Below are positions 10,359-19,944 of a DNA stretch of 64,000 nucleotides, in pieces (the first letter of the stretch is position 1; each line of letters starts with the position of its first letter). The stretch is taken from contig NW_026515515.1 of the NCBI RefSeq assembly GCF_014898815.1, forward strand, positions 310,001-374,000. Direction: 5' to 3'. The DNA comes from Panonychus citri (lineage: Eukaryota > Arthropoda > Arachnida > Trombidiformes > Tetranychidae). Position numbers and translations under genes: made by a program. The notes beneath the pieces were generated by a model that did not search any database, was not told the DNA's origin, and saw nothing but the letters and a program-made list of their open reading frames with translations.

Positions 10359-11222
10359 TTTTCACCAATATTTGAAGTTTGGGAGTGTCCTACCATGAAA
10401 GCTGCTCTTGAAAAATATCTTTTCATGAAACAGGAAAGAAATAGATATTTAACATGTCCATGGGCTCCGAGTAGATGGGTAACAGTTTTTCAAAATGGTT
10501 TCTTCATGAAGGAAGAATGTGTTCAATGTTTTGCATGTGGACTTGAGCTTGATCACTCTATTTTGAGAGAAGACATTGCATATATACACAAGTTTTTCAG
10601 TCCAGAATGTTCTTTCTTGAATGGAAAAGAACCAAACTTGAAACTGAAAAAAGTTGGTTGTGTGAATTTATATTCATCGAAACCAATTCTTGATTCCACC
10701 TCCAACAAGGACTTACCTCCCAAATTGAAGGTTTCGCGGGTTGTTAGGACTCAAGATGATTTGTTACAAATTTTCTCCGAAGACGAGTTTGTCATCAACC
10801 CTGAGAAAGTTTTTAACTTGTTCAAGATAAGGATGAACCGTGTTTTTTCTTTCAACAATGCTCCTCCTCCGGTAGCTCATAAAAACTATTTCGTTGAAAG
10901 TGGATTCTTCTGGACCGGTTTTGAAAGGGTTGTACAATGTGCCTTTTGCCGGATTGCAATTGATGGAAAATTACCTGGACATCCTATGGTGGCTCATAAG
11001 AAACTTTCACCTGAATGTCCTTTTATAGCAGAGTCGAGTTATGAGACGAATGAAAAGGATTCATGTTGTGTTTGTCTTGAAAAGGGACAAACAATGCTGT
11101 ATTTACCTTGTGCTCATTTAGCAACATGTATTGATTGTGATGAAGTTTTGTTGAGAAACAAAAGTCCTTGTCCCATTTGTCGACAAACAATTACAAAGAG
11201 AATCAGTGTAATAAAACCTTAA
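10356..11222 (+). CDS. iap: Inhibitor-of-apoptosis protein, two BIR domains and RING
   Basis: 288 codons. Two zinc-binding BIR-type modules are visible. The first is at about residues 35-90 (CFAC, then H and C in HKFFSPEC). The second is at about 160-225 (GFFWTGFERVVQCAFC, then H and C in AHKKLSPEC). The C-terminal RING finger (about 235-280) reads CCVCLE, CAHLATC, CPICRQ. BIR domains bind caspases or IAP antagonists, and the RING confers E3 ubiquitin ligase activity; baculoviruses and insects use this architecture to block apoptosis. Both BIRs lack the usual central Trp-x-x-x-Asp-Asp-Pro signature, so they are diverged. The frame is intact. AATAAA at 11225-11230 follows the stop. Third gene of the spliced cluster. 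Confidence 0.9.
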   Translation: MFSPIFEVWECPTMKAALEKYLFMKQERNRYLTCPWAPSRWVTVFQNGFFMKEECVQCFACGLELDHSILREDIAYIHKFFSPECSFLNGKEPNLKLKKVGCVNLYSSKPILDSTSNKDLPPKLKVSRVVRTQDDLLQIFSEDEFVINPEKVFNLFKIRMNRVFSFNNAPPPVAHKNYFVESGFFWTGFERVVQCAFCRIAIDGKLPGHPMVAHKKLSPECPFIAESSYETNEKDSCCVCLEKGQTMLYLPCAHLATCIDCDEVLLRNKSPCPICRQTITKRISVIKP

Positions 11223-11224
11223 TT

Positions 11225-11264
11225 AATAAAATTTTATTTTTTCTTATATACATACTTTCAGATG
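11225..11264 (+). promoter_or_regulatory. IAP poly(A) signal and 3' splice site directly at the BTB-like gene start
   Basis: AATAAA at 11225-11230 and a T-rich tract ending ACTTTCAG (AG 11260-11261), immediately followed by the ATG at 11262. Confidence 0.5.
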
Positions 11265-11803
11265 GTTTCATCAATCTTATTCAACCAACGCGATTATGTC
11301 GAAACATTCATTAAGAGTAAGGAGAAAGATGATATTGTGTTTTGGATTTCGAATACTAAGTATCGATTGTTGAAGCCAGTGTTCATACAGAGACTTAAAA
11401 AACAACACCCAACGATATCATTTACAAAATCTTTAACCTTGAAGTCAACATTATTTGGTCCTTATATTCGAACCAACAAGCTTGAAATCAAAATGAGATG
11501 TATTATCAACCTATCCCTTCAAGAAACAAATCGTAACTAAAGCCTTTTTTTCATTTAGGTAATGTTGATGAATGGTTGATAGATGTCGTTCTATACTTTC
11601 TTTGGTCCAACGAATTAGTTTTTCAACCATTAACAATCGGAGATAAAGTTCAACTACTTTATCTGTTGGATTATTTCGGCATTGACATAAATAAATACTC
11701 AATTACATCAGATTCAATGGAAAGATTCAGGTCAAATTTAATAACTTTATCAAGGATAAATGAGTCAGTTAACGCCCAATTATCTCACTTGATTTCAATA
11801 TAA
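11262..11803 (+). CDS. BTB/POZ-like protein, two exons (11262-11499 + 11559-11803)
   Basis: The first frame would stop at 11540, but a donor AGAT|GTATTA (intron from 11500) and an acceptor TTTTTTTCATTTAG (to 11558) join it in phase to the second frame, giving about 160 residues and a 59-bp intron with a good branch-site match (TAACTAA). The combined protein has the BTB pattern: an early strand-rich segment (DIVFWISNTKYRLLKPVF), then the helical FLWSNELVF block that resembles the YLYTGEL region, then LLYLLDYFGID. BTB domains mediate oligomerisation and often recruit cullin-3 ligases. Similarity is by pattern only. A TATA box for dUTPase overlaps its stop codon. Confidence 0.5.
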
Positions 11804-11827
11804 AACCAACAACTAACATGTACAGTT
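11799..11827 (+). promoter_or_regulatory. TATA + initiator promoter for dUTPase
   Basis: TATAAAA (11799-11805) contains the TAA stop of the BTB-like gene. An initiator-like TACAGTT (11821-11827) lies about 25 bp downstream, and the dUTPase ATG is at 11840. Confidence 0.55.
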
Positions 11828-11839
11828 TATTAATCAATC

Positions 11840-12268
11840 ATGTCTCGATCACTCTACTTTGTTAAAATGTTTCCTGATGTTCCTGTTCCATTTAAAGCTA
11901 CACCAAGGTCTGTTGGATTTGATGTATCATCTTATGAAGATACCATTGTTCCTGCTCGAGGTCAAGTTATTATTAAAACTGGGTTAAAAGTGACTCCACC
12001 TAAAGGGACGTATATACGTTTAGCTTCAAGGTCTAGTTTGGCCTCAGAAGGAATAACAGTTCAAGGTGGAGTTATCGATCCTGACTATACTGGGGAAGTT
12101 AAGGTAATTCTGTCTAACAATACAAATGAACAGTTTATCATCACAAAAGGAATGCGTATCGCTCAAATGATATGTGAAAAAGCTACATTTGCTGTTCTTT
12201 ATCAGAAAGAAGAGGTGGAGACAATCACTACTCGATGTGATTGTGGGTTTGGCTCTTCAGGTCGATAA
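11840..12268 (+). CDS. dut: dUTP diphosphatase (trimeric dUTPase)
   Basis: 142 codons, the normal length for the homotrimeric family. All five motifs are visible: motif 1 near residue 25 (SVGFDVSS), motif 2 RSSLA (about 64-68), motif 3 GGVIDPDYTGEVKVIL (about 76-91), motif 4 RIAQMI (about 107-112) and the glycine-rich motif 5 GFGSSGR at the extreme C-terminus. The enzyme converts dUTP to dUMP and pyrophosphate, keeping uracil out of newly made DNA and supplying dTMP precursor. dUTPases are common in DNA viruses that replicate in resting cells, which fits a PolB element. The frame is intact and it has its own promoter. Confidence 0.95.
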   Translation: MSRSLYFVKMFPDVPVPFKATPRSVGFDVSSYEDTIVPARGQVIIKTGLKVTPPKGTYIRLASRSSLASEGITVQGGVIDPDYTGEVKVILSNNTNEQFIITKGMRIAQMICEKATFAVLYQKEEVETITTRCDCGFGSSGR

Positions 12269-12271
12269 TTG

Positions 12272-12312
12272 TATAAAAGGAAGGATAGAAAAGAGAACTT
12301 CATCATTCAGTT
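12272..12312 (+). promoter_or_regulatory. TATA + initiator promoter for the PC4-like gene
   Basis: TATAAAAG (12272-12279) just after the dUTPase stop, and initiator TCAGTT (12307-12312) about 35 bp downstream; the ATG is at 12340. Confidence 0.65.
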
Positions 12313-12339
12313 TTGATTCATCAGTGAAACAACATCAAA

Positions 12340-12840
12340 ATGTATTCCAGCAACTCCAATGTTACAACTCAACAAAATTCTCCACCAGCTGAAAGACCAA
12401 GATCGACCCGTTTTGAGGATAATTTTCAACAACTCATGACCTGTGAAATCGCTCCTCTTACCTGGATCTCCGTAAACAAATCAAAATCAATCGATTCAAC
12501 ATTTGTTGATATACGGAAGAAACGAGAAAAGATGGTCAATGGTGTGAAGATGTTTATCCCTACAAAATCTGGACTCTTCTTACGTCTGGAAGAGTATGAA
12601 AAGCTGAAGGATCGATTAGTTTGTATTACTGAAGGTGAACAACGGAAGTTTGAGTTTACTATAGCTCCAGGACGAACTGTATCCGGTCATCTTCGAGTTG
12701 ATGGATGTTGGCATTTTTCAATCAAAACTGAGGTGAAAGAATCTGTTCTTACTCTTACTGGTTCTGAGATAAGTAAGATTGCGGCTTATTCAATTCCAAA
12801 CAGTGTCTTTGCTGCAATGGGGGAAATCATCTGGGGGTGA
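12340..12840 (+). CDS. PC4-like (transcriptional coactivator p15) ssDNA-binding protein
   Basis: 166 codons. Residues about 40-95 follow the PC4 pattern: a strand ending in FVDIR, a basic KKREK stretch, then the KSGLFLRLEEYEKLKDRL segment equivalent to the conserved Gly-x-x-Leu strand plus helix (kkGIsLtpeqweaLk). PC4 proteins are dimeric single-strand DNA binders that act as RNA polymerase II coactivators, and relatives occur in DNA viruses. The C-terminal 65 residues look beta-rich and have no assigned family; they could be a repeated PC4-type fold. The Ser/Asn/Pro-rich N-terminus looks disordered. The frame is intact with a strong promoter. The assignment rests on pattern recognition and needs a profile search. 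Confidence 0.5.
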   Translation: MYSSNSNVTTQQNSPPAERPRSTRFEDNFQQLMTCEIAPLTWISVNKSKSIDSTFVDIRKKREKMVNGVKMFIPTKSGLFLRLEEYEKLKDRLVCITEGEQRKFEFTIAPGRTVSGHLRVDGCWHFSIKTEVKESVLTLTGSEISKIAAYSIPNSVFAAMGEIIWG

Positions 12841-12996
12841 ATTGAAACTTGATTCATTTATTAATCTTTTTATCTTTAACATTATTTACTAACATTTTGA
12901 CTATATTTTATCCTATTTACTTTGTATCCGTTAAAATTCAATTTTAATAAAAAAAATACGAGCTCAAATGATGACCTATTTAACTTATTTCGTGAC

Positions 12997-13005
12997 TATA
13001 AAAAG
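12997..13005 (+). promoter_or_regulatory. Candidate TATA box for PolB
   Basis: TATAAAAAG lies 148-156 bp before the PolB ATG in a 312-bp gap between genes. The gap also has a 62-codon frame (12922-13110) with no recognised content; it might be an eroded PolB N-terminus or leader. Confidence 0.4.
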
Positions 13006-13152
13006 AGACCAAGGAAGAATAATTACATGAATGATGGCTGTTTATTTCATTACTCTAGTACTTACTATACTCCTTCTGTTACTTATTTTAAGAATATATC
13101 TATTGGATAGCTTAAAATATGATGGTATCAGGATATAGATACGCCTATTGAC

Positions 13153-16100
13153 ATGATTAAAACCTTATATAAATCGAATACAAAATCTGTTTACAATTCA
13201 GAGTATAACATGTTCAAGTGTAGCAAGTGTCAAGAAAGCTTTACCAAACATAAATCTTATCTTATACATAGAAGAGATTGTAGTTTCAAGTCTGTTAAAT
13301 GTTCAACATGTGATAGAATTTTCAATAAAAATAGTCTATTCGTAGACCATTTACTACTCTGCAAAAATTTCAACAGAAATTTATCAACTTTAACCAGTGA
13401 TTTCACCTACACCCTACACAAGAAAGCTTTCAAAAATGTTTTTGCTATCTATGTCAAAACAGGAAAATGGTCATCATTGGAAAGTTTACTTACAAATGAG
13501 CGTCAAAATATTGAAAATTTATTAGATTCAATTCTAAAAACAATAGGGTCACATAAAGTACAAGTCTGTGTTTTACTAAGATTTGTTAAACAAAAAATGG
13601 ATGGTGATATTGATACAACTGAGATTTACAAAGTGACTCAAATGAGACCATTTACTCATATATCACAGTTCGATGAAACGATGTCAGAATGGGCTCAACA
13701 TCTCGATTCAGTTGTTGATCAATTTACTCAAAGAGGAAGTGGCTGGGTACTTAAATCGATAAGTACAATCGAAATAAGAATATGTAAATTGAAAGAAAAT
13801 AGTGGTGGATGTTCATCAGTTAAATTACCACCAATGCTCTTGAAAAAGAAAAGTTTAATTTCACCAAACTGTCAAACCCATTGTTTTAAATGGGCTGTTT
13901 TAATATCCTTACATCCTCAGGTTAAGGATAGAAAAAGAGTATCAAAGTATAGGAACCTGACTAGTCTCTACGACTTTACTGGTATTGATCCGATTACACC
14001 GTTCTCCCAAATCGATAAATTCGAAAGGAGAAACAAGATTTCAATCAACGTTTATACACTGACAATGGATAAACATCGAAAGATTGTTCCATTGAGGGTC
14101 AATAAAAACCCTTCAAGTAAACATGTAAACTTGTTTTTATATAATGACCATTATTACTGTATAAACAACTTCAATGCTTTTGTACGAAACAACAGGGCTT
14201 GGGAAAGGTTTTACTGTCCTTATTGTTTATCAGGATTCAGACAAGAGTATTTGTTATCGAACCATCAAACCTACTGTAAAGATGTCACCGCTCAACGTAT
14301 ATTACTACCAGGTCAAGGAAAAGTACCAAAGATTTGTGAGTTTTATCGTTTAGATAAAACAATAGCATATCCTTATGTTGTTTACGCTGATTTTGAGGCC
14401 CTGGTTGTTAAATCAGATAAAACTTTAGGTAATAATACCTTTGAATATCAAAAACACCAAGCTTGTTCATTTGGACTCGTGGCAGTTGATTGGAATAATC
14501 AAATTTTATCAAAGAAATTTTATCGAGGGAAAAAGCTGCTGAAAACTTATTGAAACTTTATTGGAGCTACAGATGTTCTTAAGAGAACACTTGGAAAGCA
14601 ATAGTAAACCAGCAATACTTTCAATGAGGAACGTGAAGCATTTGAACAAGCTTTAGAGTGTTATGTATGTAATGAGCCTTTAGTTAATGATAAGGTTTTA
14701 GATCATTGCCATTTAACTGGATCATATCGAGGCCAGCTCATAACTCATGTAATCTTAAACTTAGACTACCACATAAACTACCTATTATTTTTCATAATCT
14801 CAAAGGTTACGATGCTCACCTTATAATCAGTGGGTTAAGATCAAATTTAGTTCAGAACATAGCCGTCATCCCTCAAAATACAGAAAAGTACATTGCTTTC
14901 TTTATGGATGACTTTATCTTTCTAGATAGTTTAGCTTTTCTCCTTTCAAGTTTAGATACATTGGCTAATAACTTGTCTACTGAATCTAAATCAACATACT
15001 TGTTACAAATGTTCAAAGAAGATGATCTACCCCACATACTTGGAAAAGGATCTCTACCTTATGAGTACATGGACTCTTGGGATAGATTCAATGAGCGCGC
15101 GCTACCACCAATCGAATGTTTCTACTCTCATCTCACGAAAAAATCAATCGATCAACAATCTTATGATCGATTGATTGATATGTGGAATCATTTTGGTTGT
15201 GAAACACTGGGTGAATTTCATGATATTTATTTGAAAATTGATGTGCTACTTTTGACTTGTATCTTTCAAAATTTCAGAGCTACAAGTATTAATCAGTTTG
15301 GCTTGGACCCATGTCATTACTTTTCAACACCAGGTTTAACATGGGACGCCGCTCTCAAGTCAACGAAAAATAAGTTGGATCTTCTCACTGATATTGATAT
15401 GATTTTAATGATTGGAAAAGGTATCAGAGGTGGTATCTCTTGTGCAATGAAGAGACACGTCATTGCTAACAACCGAAACTCTGAGAATTATGATGAAACA
15501 AAACCCTCATCATACATCACATATTTGGATGTTAACAACTTGTATGGATTTGCACTGAACGATGTCCTTCCATGAAGAACTTTTCTTGGGTGTCACCAGA
15601 TTTGTTTGATTCTACAATTGAGACGATAAGAAATGGTAATTTGGATGGTGATACTGGTTATATTTTAGAAGTAGACTTGTTATATCCAAGTGAATTACAT
15701 GACTATCATAATGACTATCCTTTAGCGCCTGAAAGATTATCAGTTAAAATTGAATGGATGAGTAAGTATCAAAAGTTTGGTTGCTAAAATAGAAAGTCAA
15801 GGATTAAAACGTACTGAAACTGAAAAGCTCATCCCAAATTTGTTTGATAAACATCATTACGTCGTTCATGGTCGAAATTTACGTTTCTATCTTGACAAGG
15901 ATTAAAATTGAATAAAATCCATAGAATAATTAGTTTTCATCAATCAGCTTGGTTATCACCTTATATTCAAATGTGTACAAGTAACAGACAAAAAGCGGCA
16001 ACTACCTTTGAAAAAGACTTTTGGAAACTCATGGTCAACTCATTGTATGGAAAAAGTATAGAAGATAAGAGGAAACATACTAAAGTCAAGGTGATACAGA

Positions 16101-16801
16101 ATGGTAAACAAGCTCTTCAACAAATTCGTAAGCCAATGTTTGAACAGTTTTTCATCTTAGAAAATGATTTAGCCATTGTTAAATTACGAAAGTTTGAAGT
16201 CAAGCTCGATAAACCCATTTACTTGGGGTTCACTGTGTTGGAACTATCTAAGTTACACATGTATAAACTTCATTATGATTGTTTCCGGCCCAAATATGGT
16301 GAAAACTTATCACTTGTATATACCGACACTGACAGTTTCATATATCATATACAAACTCAAGACATTGTAGCTGATTTAAAAGAACTAGATTATATCATGG
16401 ACTTTTCTGATTATCCAACATCACATATTCTCCATGATAATTCGAATAAGAAAAAACTCGGGTACCTTAAAGATGAGATGAATGGAGAAACCATTGATGA
16501 AGTTATTGCCCTGAAATCAAAACTTTATGCTATCAAATATGGAACTAGAAAAAAACTTACCGCCAAGGGAGTACAAAAGGCTGTGATTAAAAATGAAATC
16601 TCAATAGAAAACTACAGAGATTGTCTCTATGACAACACCATTTATCATCATATTAATCATAGATTACAATCTAAAAATCATCAAATTTCTTCTATAAGAC
16701 TAAACAAAGTTTCATTATCACCAATGGATGATAAAAGATTTATACTTGACGATGGAGTATCTACACTAGCTCACGGACATTATAAAATTGTACAAAAATA
16801 G
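13153..16801 (+). pseudogene. polB: Protein-primed DNA polymerase B, frameshifted
   Basis: The Polinton replicative polymerase in at least five reading-frame pieces. Piece one (13153-14553, 466 codons) has N-terminal paired CxxC/HxxxC zinc fingers (about residues 22-72), another near residue 355, and exonuclease motif I YADFEAL near 413. Later pieces hold the HCHLTG and AHNSCNL zinc/HNH-like motif, Exo II FHNLKGYDAHLI, Exo III YLKIDVLLL, Pol A DVNNLYGFAL, the Pol B region (KLDKPIYLGF) and Pol C YTDTDSF. Frame changes or stops fall near 14527, 14550-14620, 14730, 15573, 15775 and 15900. All catalytic motifs survive, so decay is recent or some breaks are sequence errors. As read, no full polymerase can be made. 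Confidence 0.92.
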
Positions 16802-16814
16802 TTGTTTTAATAAA
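16799..16814. terminator. Convergent gene ends with overlapping poly(A) signal
   Basis: The PolB stop TAG (16799-16801) and the protease stop on the - strand (16807-16809) are five bases apart. The PolB AATAAA (16809-16814) lies inside the last codons of protease, and T-rich/A-rich tracts follow on each side. Confidence 0.55.
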
Positions 16815-17228
16815 TATTTTTTATTATAAATTCATTAATTTCTGAATTACATTTAATTAATGGTAAATCCTTGTTTTCAAAACAAGACTCTAGAAAGAGA
16901 ATACAATACAATCCACATTTTATTGATAAATCTCCTTGGTAGATGTAATGGTTATATTTAAATCCATTGAATTTACAATTTCTTTCCAAAAAGGAAGTGA
17001 TTAAATCCAATGGTCTATTACCAAATGAATCAAAATATAAACCTGGTCCATACTCTGGAATATAGATAGCTGTCCAGTGGGACCCAGTTTTCCAACTTGG
17101 ATCAAGATTTATCACCATACCAAAAGGTTTAGCTAATATTTCAAAAGGTAATTTATCAAGAGGATAAACACCTTTGAACTGTGAGTACTTTTCAATCTCG
17201 AATCAATATCGATTGTAGTTAATGCCAT
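16807..17228 (-). pseudogene. pro: Adenain-like cysteine protease, one frameshift
   Basis: Family: adenovirus-type (C5-like) maturation protease, which cleaves capsid precursors in Polintons and adintoviruses. The 103-codon main frame (16807-17118) carries GSHWTAIYI with the catalytic His, an acidic YFDSFGNRP segment, and the Q...CGLYC block with the catalytic Cys. Coding similarity continues upstream in the same frame to about 17195. The likely ATG at 17228 overlaps the capsid gene stop (TGATG) but is in another frame, so one base has been lost or gained near 17190-17195. As read, an internally started protein would lack the N-terminal third. Confidence 0.85.
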
Positions 17229-18464
17229 CAATAGTCTGTAATTATATTCCGCGATGAATCGATTTGTAGTACGTTGTCATGAACACCAAAAACTATCATG
17301 TGTAGACCTGTGGTTAAAGCGTCAGTAAATTGAATATCTATTCGAGCGCTACCTCGTTTAATCAATGATAGAGCCCCAGATTCATTGGTAAGAGTACCGT
17401 CATCACTTAAATCAAAAACAAACAAAGGGTGGTTCTTTGCATAGTCTTTGTACTTGATATTAATTTTAGGTATTCCATTCTCTTGGTTCATTGACGGAAC
17501 ATGTTGTAGTATTCACGAACATAAATACTATTCTTGAAATCCGGTTTATAAGCAGAAGCTGGTATCTTTATTCCATTAACAACAAAAGCAATCTCTTTAA
17601 TATTTCCGTGTTCAAATTTGAACGGATCAGTTTGTATCTCCGTTGAAAGACTTGTCAGATACAACCAATAATGACCCTTCGGGGTAGTTGACCATTATAC
17701 ACATTGTCAATGCTATTGGCAGCGAAGCCACTCACAAGGTGATATGATTTAACCTCATTACGCTGGAAATAGTATTTTACCATTGAGTTGGTCAAGTTTT
17801 TTTCAATTGTCATCTGAACGGGCATAAAAAGTTTCACTCGTCTTACGAAAAGTGAAAGCTGTTGAAATTTCAAATTGATTGGTCCTTGAGTGGAACAGGT
17901 CAATCCAAATGTATCTGGTGCCAATTTAAATCTTAATGTTATCGGTACACCATCGATCAAAAATTTTTCTTGTTGAAACATTGGGGCATGTATCGGAAGA
18001 ATCAAATCAAAGTCCTTTTTAACACGCTCAACTCTTACATTTTCATCGTCATCAATCAGCTGACAAGCATCAATTGGTGACTCATGTTTGAAGAACAAGT
18101 CATCGAGATGTGATTGATAATGAAATAAACTATTACCTGGATTTAAATTGACACTACCAAGATAAACATCACATTGTTCAAACAATGAAGTAGCGTAGTT
18201 ATTAACAGGAACAATTTTGTCACCATCTTTTATTGGATCTTTGTATTCAATTTTTAATTTAGCATGTAAATATGTAGCTGAAAGATCAGTATAGTGTTCA
18301 GAAGCGGGAACTACAAATTCAAATATTTTTGAATTGTCTAATGACCCAACTGGACGATACTCTACATCATACATTGTCTCGACGACCGTTTGTGTTGGAG
18401 GAACACTAAATAAATCTAGTTCAGCTATTGTTGCTGGTGTCGAGGAGTTGTGAATAAATTCCAT
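17228..18464 (-). pseudogene. mcp: Major capsid protein (double jelly-roll), frameshifted
   Basis: The first piece, 17655-18464 (269 codons from ATG 18464), is the typical Polinton major capsid start, with a TVVETMYDVEYRPVG-like segment, LHAKLKIEY and NNYATSLFEQCDVYLG. The last piece, 17228-17491, is the C-terminal strand region ending in a VLQIDSSRN block. Between them, about 17491-17655 continues the capsid in two further frames, so at least three frame changes lie near 17655, 17620 and 17490. By homology the protein forms the hexon-like pseudohexameric capsomer. The start is one base past the stop of the core-like gene, and the end overlaps the protease ATG, a tightly packed virion block. 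Confidence 0.9.
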
Positions 18465-18465
18465 C

Positions 18466-18908
18466 TTAATTATTGAAAATGTCTCGTTTAGTTGTCTTTC
18501 TCTTTTTGATTACGCTCTTGGGTGAGCGTTTCTTCACTTTTCGTAAAGTTACTTTTGTGACAGTTTTCTTTCTTTTATATAATCTTTTGTTTCCACTACC
18601 GGTTTGTGACTTTGTTTTTATCTTTTCTAAACCTTTTGTGGCCAAATCAGAAACACTGTCTTTGAAAGCTTTCTGAATCTGTGGATCTTGTACAACACGC
18701 TTACCAAGAGTAACACCTTTATCTAAGGCTTCTTTCCAATGTATTTCAAAATTGGCATGGCTAGTCTTGAGAAAAAACTTCCAAATCCATAACCTCTTTG
18801 ATATCTAGGAGCACGTACAATTCTTATGTCATTGAACCCTGAACCACTTTGATTTGTGTAGTAGTGATTAAAATCACTATCTTTAGGACAATATGATTTA
18901 CGGTACAT
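18466..18908 (-). pseudogene. Small basic virion/core-like protein, frameshifted
   Basis: Starts at ATG 18908; the open frame to 18947 begins inside the penton gene end. The N-terminal piece has the GSGFNDIRI...PRYQRGYGFGSFF motif that recurs in a small Polinton protein. The frame stops at 18723, but the next frame continues as a long Lys/Arg/Thr/Ser-rich tail down to TAA 18466-18468. A single frame change near 18725 therefore separates the two halves. Size, basic charge and position beside the capsid genes suggest an adenovirus core- or pX-like DNA-binding virion component; that role is inference from position and composition. Confidence 0.7.
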
Positions 18909-18937
18909 GTTTAGATGACAAATAGTTGATATTTCTT

Positions 18938-18944
18938 CTTTATA
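18938..18944 (-). promoter_or_regulatory. TATA box overlapping the penton stop codon
   Basis: TATAAAG on the - strand contains the TAA stop (18940-18942) of the penton-like gene and lies about 30 bp before the ATG at 18908 of the basic protein. Same arrangement as the BTB-like/dUTPase junction. Confidence 0.45.
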
Positions 18945-19944
18945 CAACTTTTGTCTTCTTTCTAAAATCTAAACTTAAAAACATTCTTCCACCAGATTCA
19001 AAGTACACCTGCTCTCCAGAGTCATGAGTAGCAAGCACTGATATTTCACCAATGTGGTTTTTTCGAACAGGGTAATATATTCGATGAGAGAACGTACAAT
19101 ATCCAGTATCTTTGTAGATACCACTTGTTAATGGTAAAGCACGTAACACAGGTGATTGAGTCCCACCTACTATATGATCTTGGATAATATCAGTATATAA
19201 ATACATTAAAAAAATCTTATCATTTTCTTTTGCTTCAAGGTTGAATTTTTCTTTAGGATTAAGAAAATCCTCGATTTATGAAAGTTGAGGTCTGAATCTT
19301 GGACATGATTCATTCCTAAATATTTTTAACTCTGTAGTGAAAATGGAGCATAAATTAGACCGCTGTAAACCCACTGATATGGAGCTTTACCAAAAGCAAA
19401 CTGCTTTGCTTTCGTATAATTACCATCAAGCCAAGTGTCAAGTAAAACTGTGTCTTTGTGTTCTGGGAGCACTTTTTCAATTATATGTGTTGATGATTCA
19501 TTGTCAAAAATCATCCCCAAGCTCAATTGATTTTCACTTATTTCAAGATTCTGATTTATGACATCATTTCGGGGGGCAAAGGAAGGAGGTTTGAATGATT
19601 CTTTAAAACTCTGATTTAACTTTTCAAACACTTTTTTACGGGGCTCTGATACAAAAAAACGAATCGTTTGTTCAGGAGAAGCATCAACCCATTCAGCATC
19701 CTGGAATAGGATTTGACGTCCTGTAGTCTGCTTGTAAAAGTATTTGGATTTTATTTTATATTTTATTTCAGCTTCTCCAGAACTTGAGAGGAAAATAAAT
19801 TTCAGTTAATGCAACTTCCCAATCACCAGATAACTCTAAAGGAGGGTCAATTCGGTTTTGAAAAGAAGAAATTGTGTTGTTGGGATATATGTCCATTGAC
19901 CCATTTGAAACTAAGTCAATTGTGAATGATGATTGTTCTGTCAT
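18940..19944 (-). pseudogene. Penton-like minor capsid protein (single jelly-roll), broken
   Basis: Starts at ATG 19944, overlapping the integrase stop as ATGA. The N-terminus shows the family signature: a short IDLVSNGSMDIYPNNT stretch, then LSGDWEVALTEI. The frame changes near 19797; the next piece contains the 101-codon frame 19326-19631. A second frame change lies near 19330 and an in-frame TAA near 19278. The last 88-codon piece (18940-19206) holds the conserved LYTDII...VGGTQSPVLR region and the final strands. By homology it is the vertex or penton protein of Polinton virions. It is at least triply broken and cannot yield a full protein as read. Confidence 0.88.

Noticed and set aside
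11533..11558. 26-bp GT-AG intron in the BTB-like gene
   Set aside because: In phase but far below normal spliceosomal size; the 59-bp intron from 11500 uses the same acceptor and is in phase too.
15572..15575. ATGA overlap in PolB as a coupled two-gene arrangement
   Set aside because: Both sides are parts of one polymerase domain; with other frame changes nearby, decay or sequence error is simpler.
17228..18464. Programmed ribosomal frameshifting in the capsid gene
   Set aside because: Three or more frame changes without a shared slippery motif, and neighbouring genes show similar breaks.
18473..18676. 67-codon + frame with hydrophobic residues
   Set aside because: Reverse of the Lys/Arg-rich tail of the - strand core-like gene.
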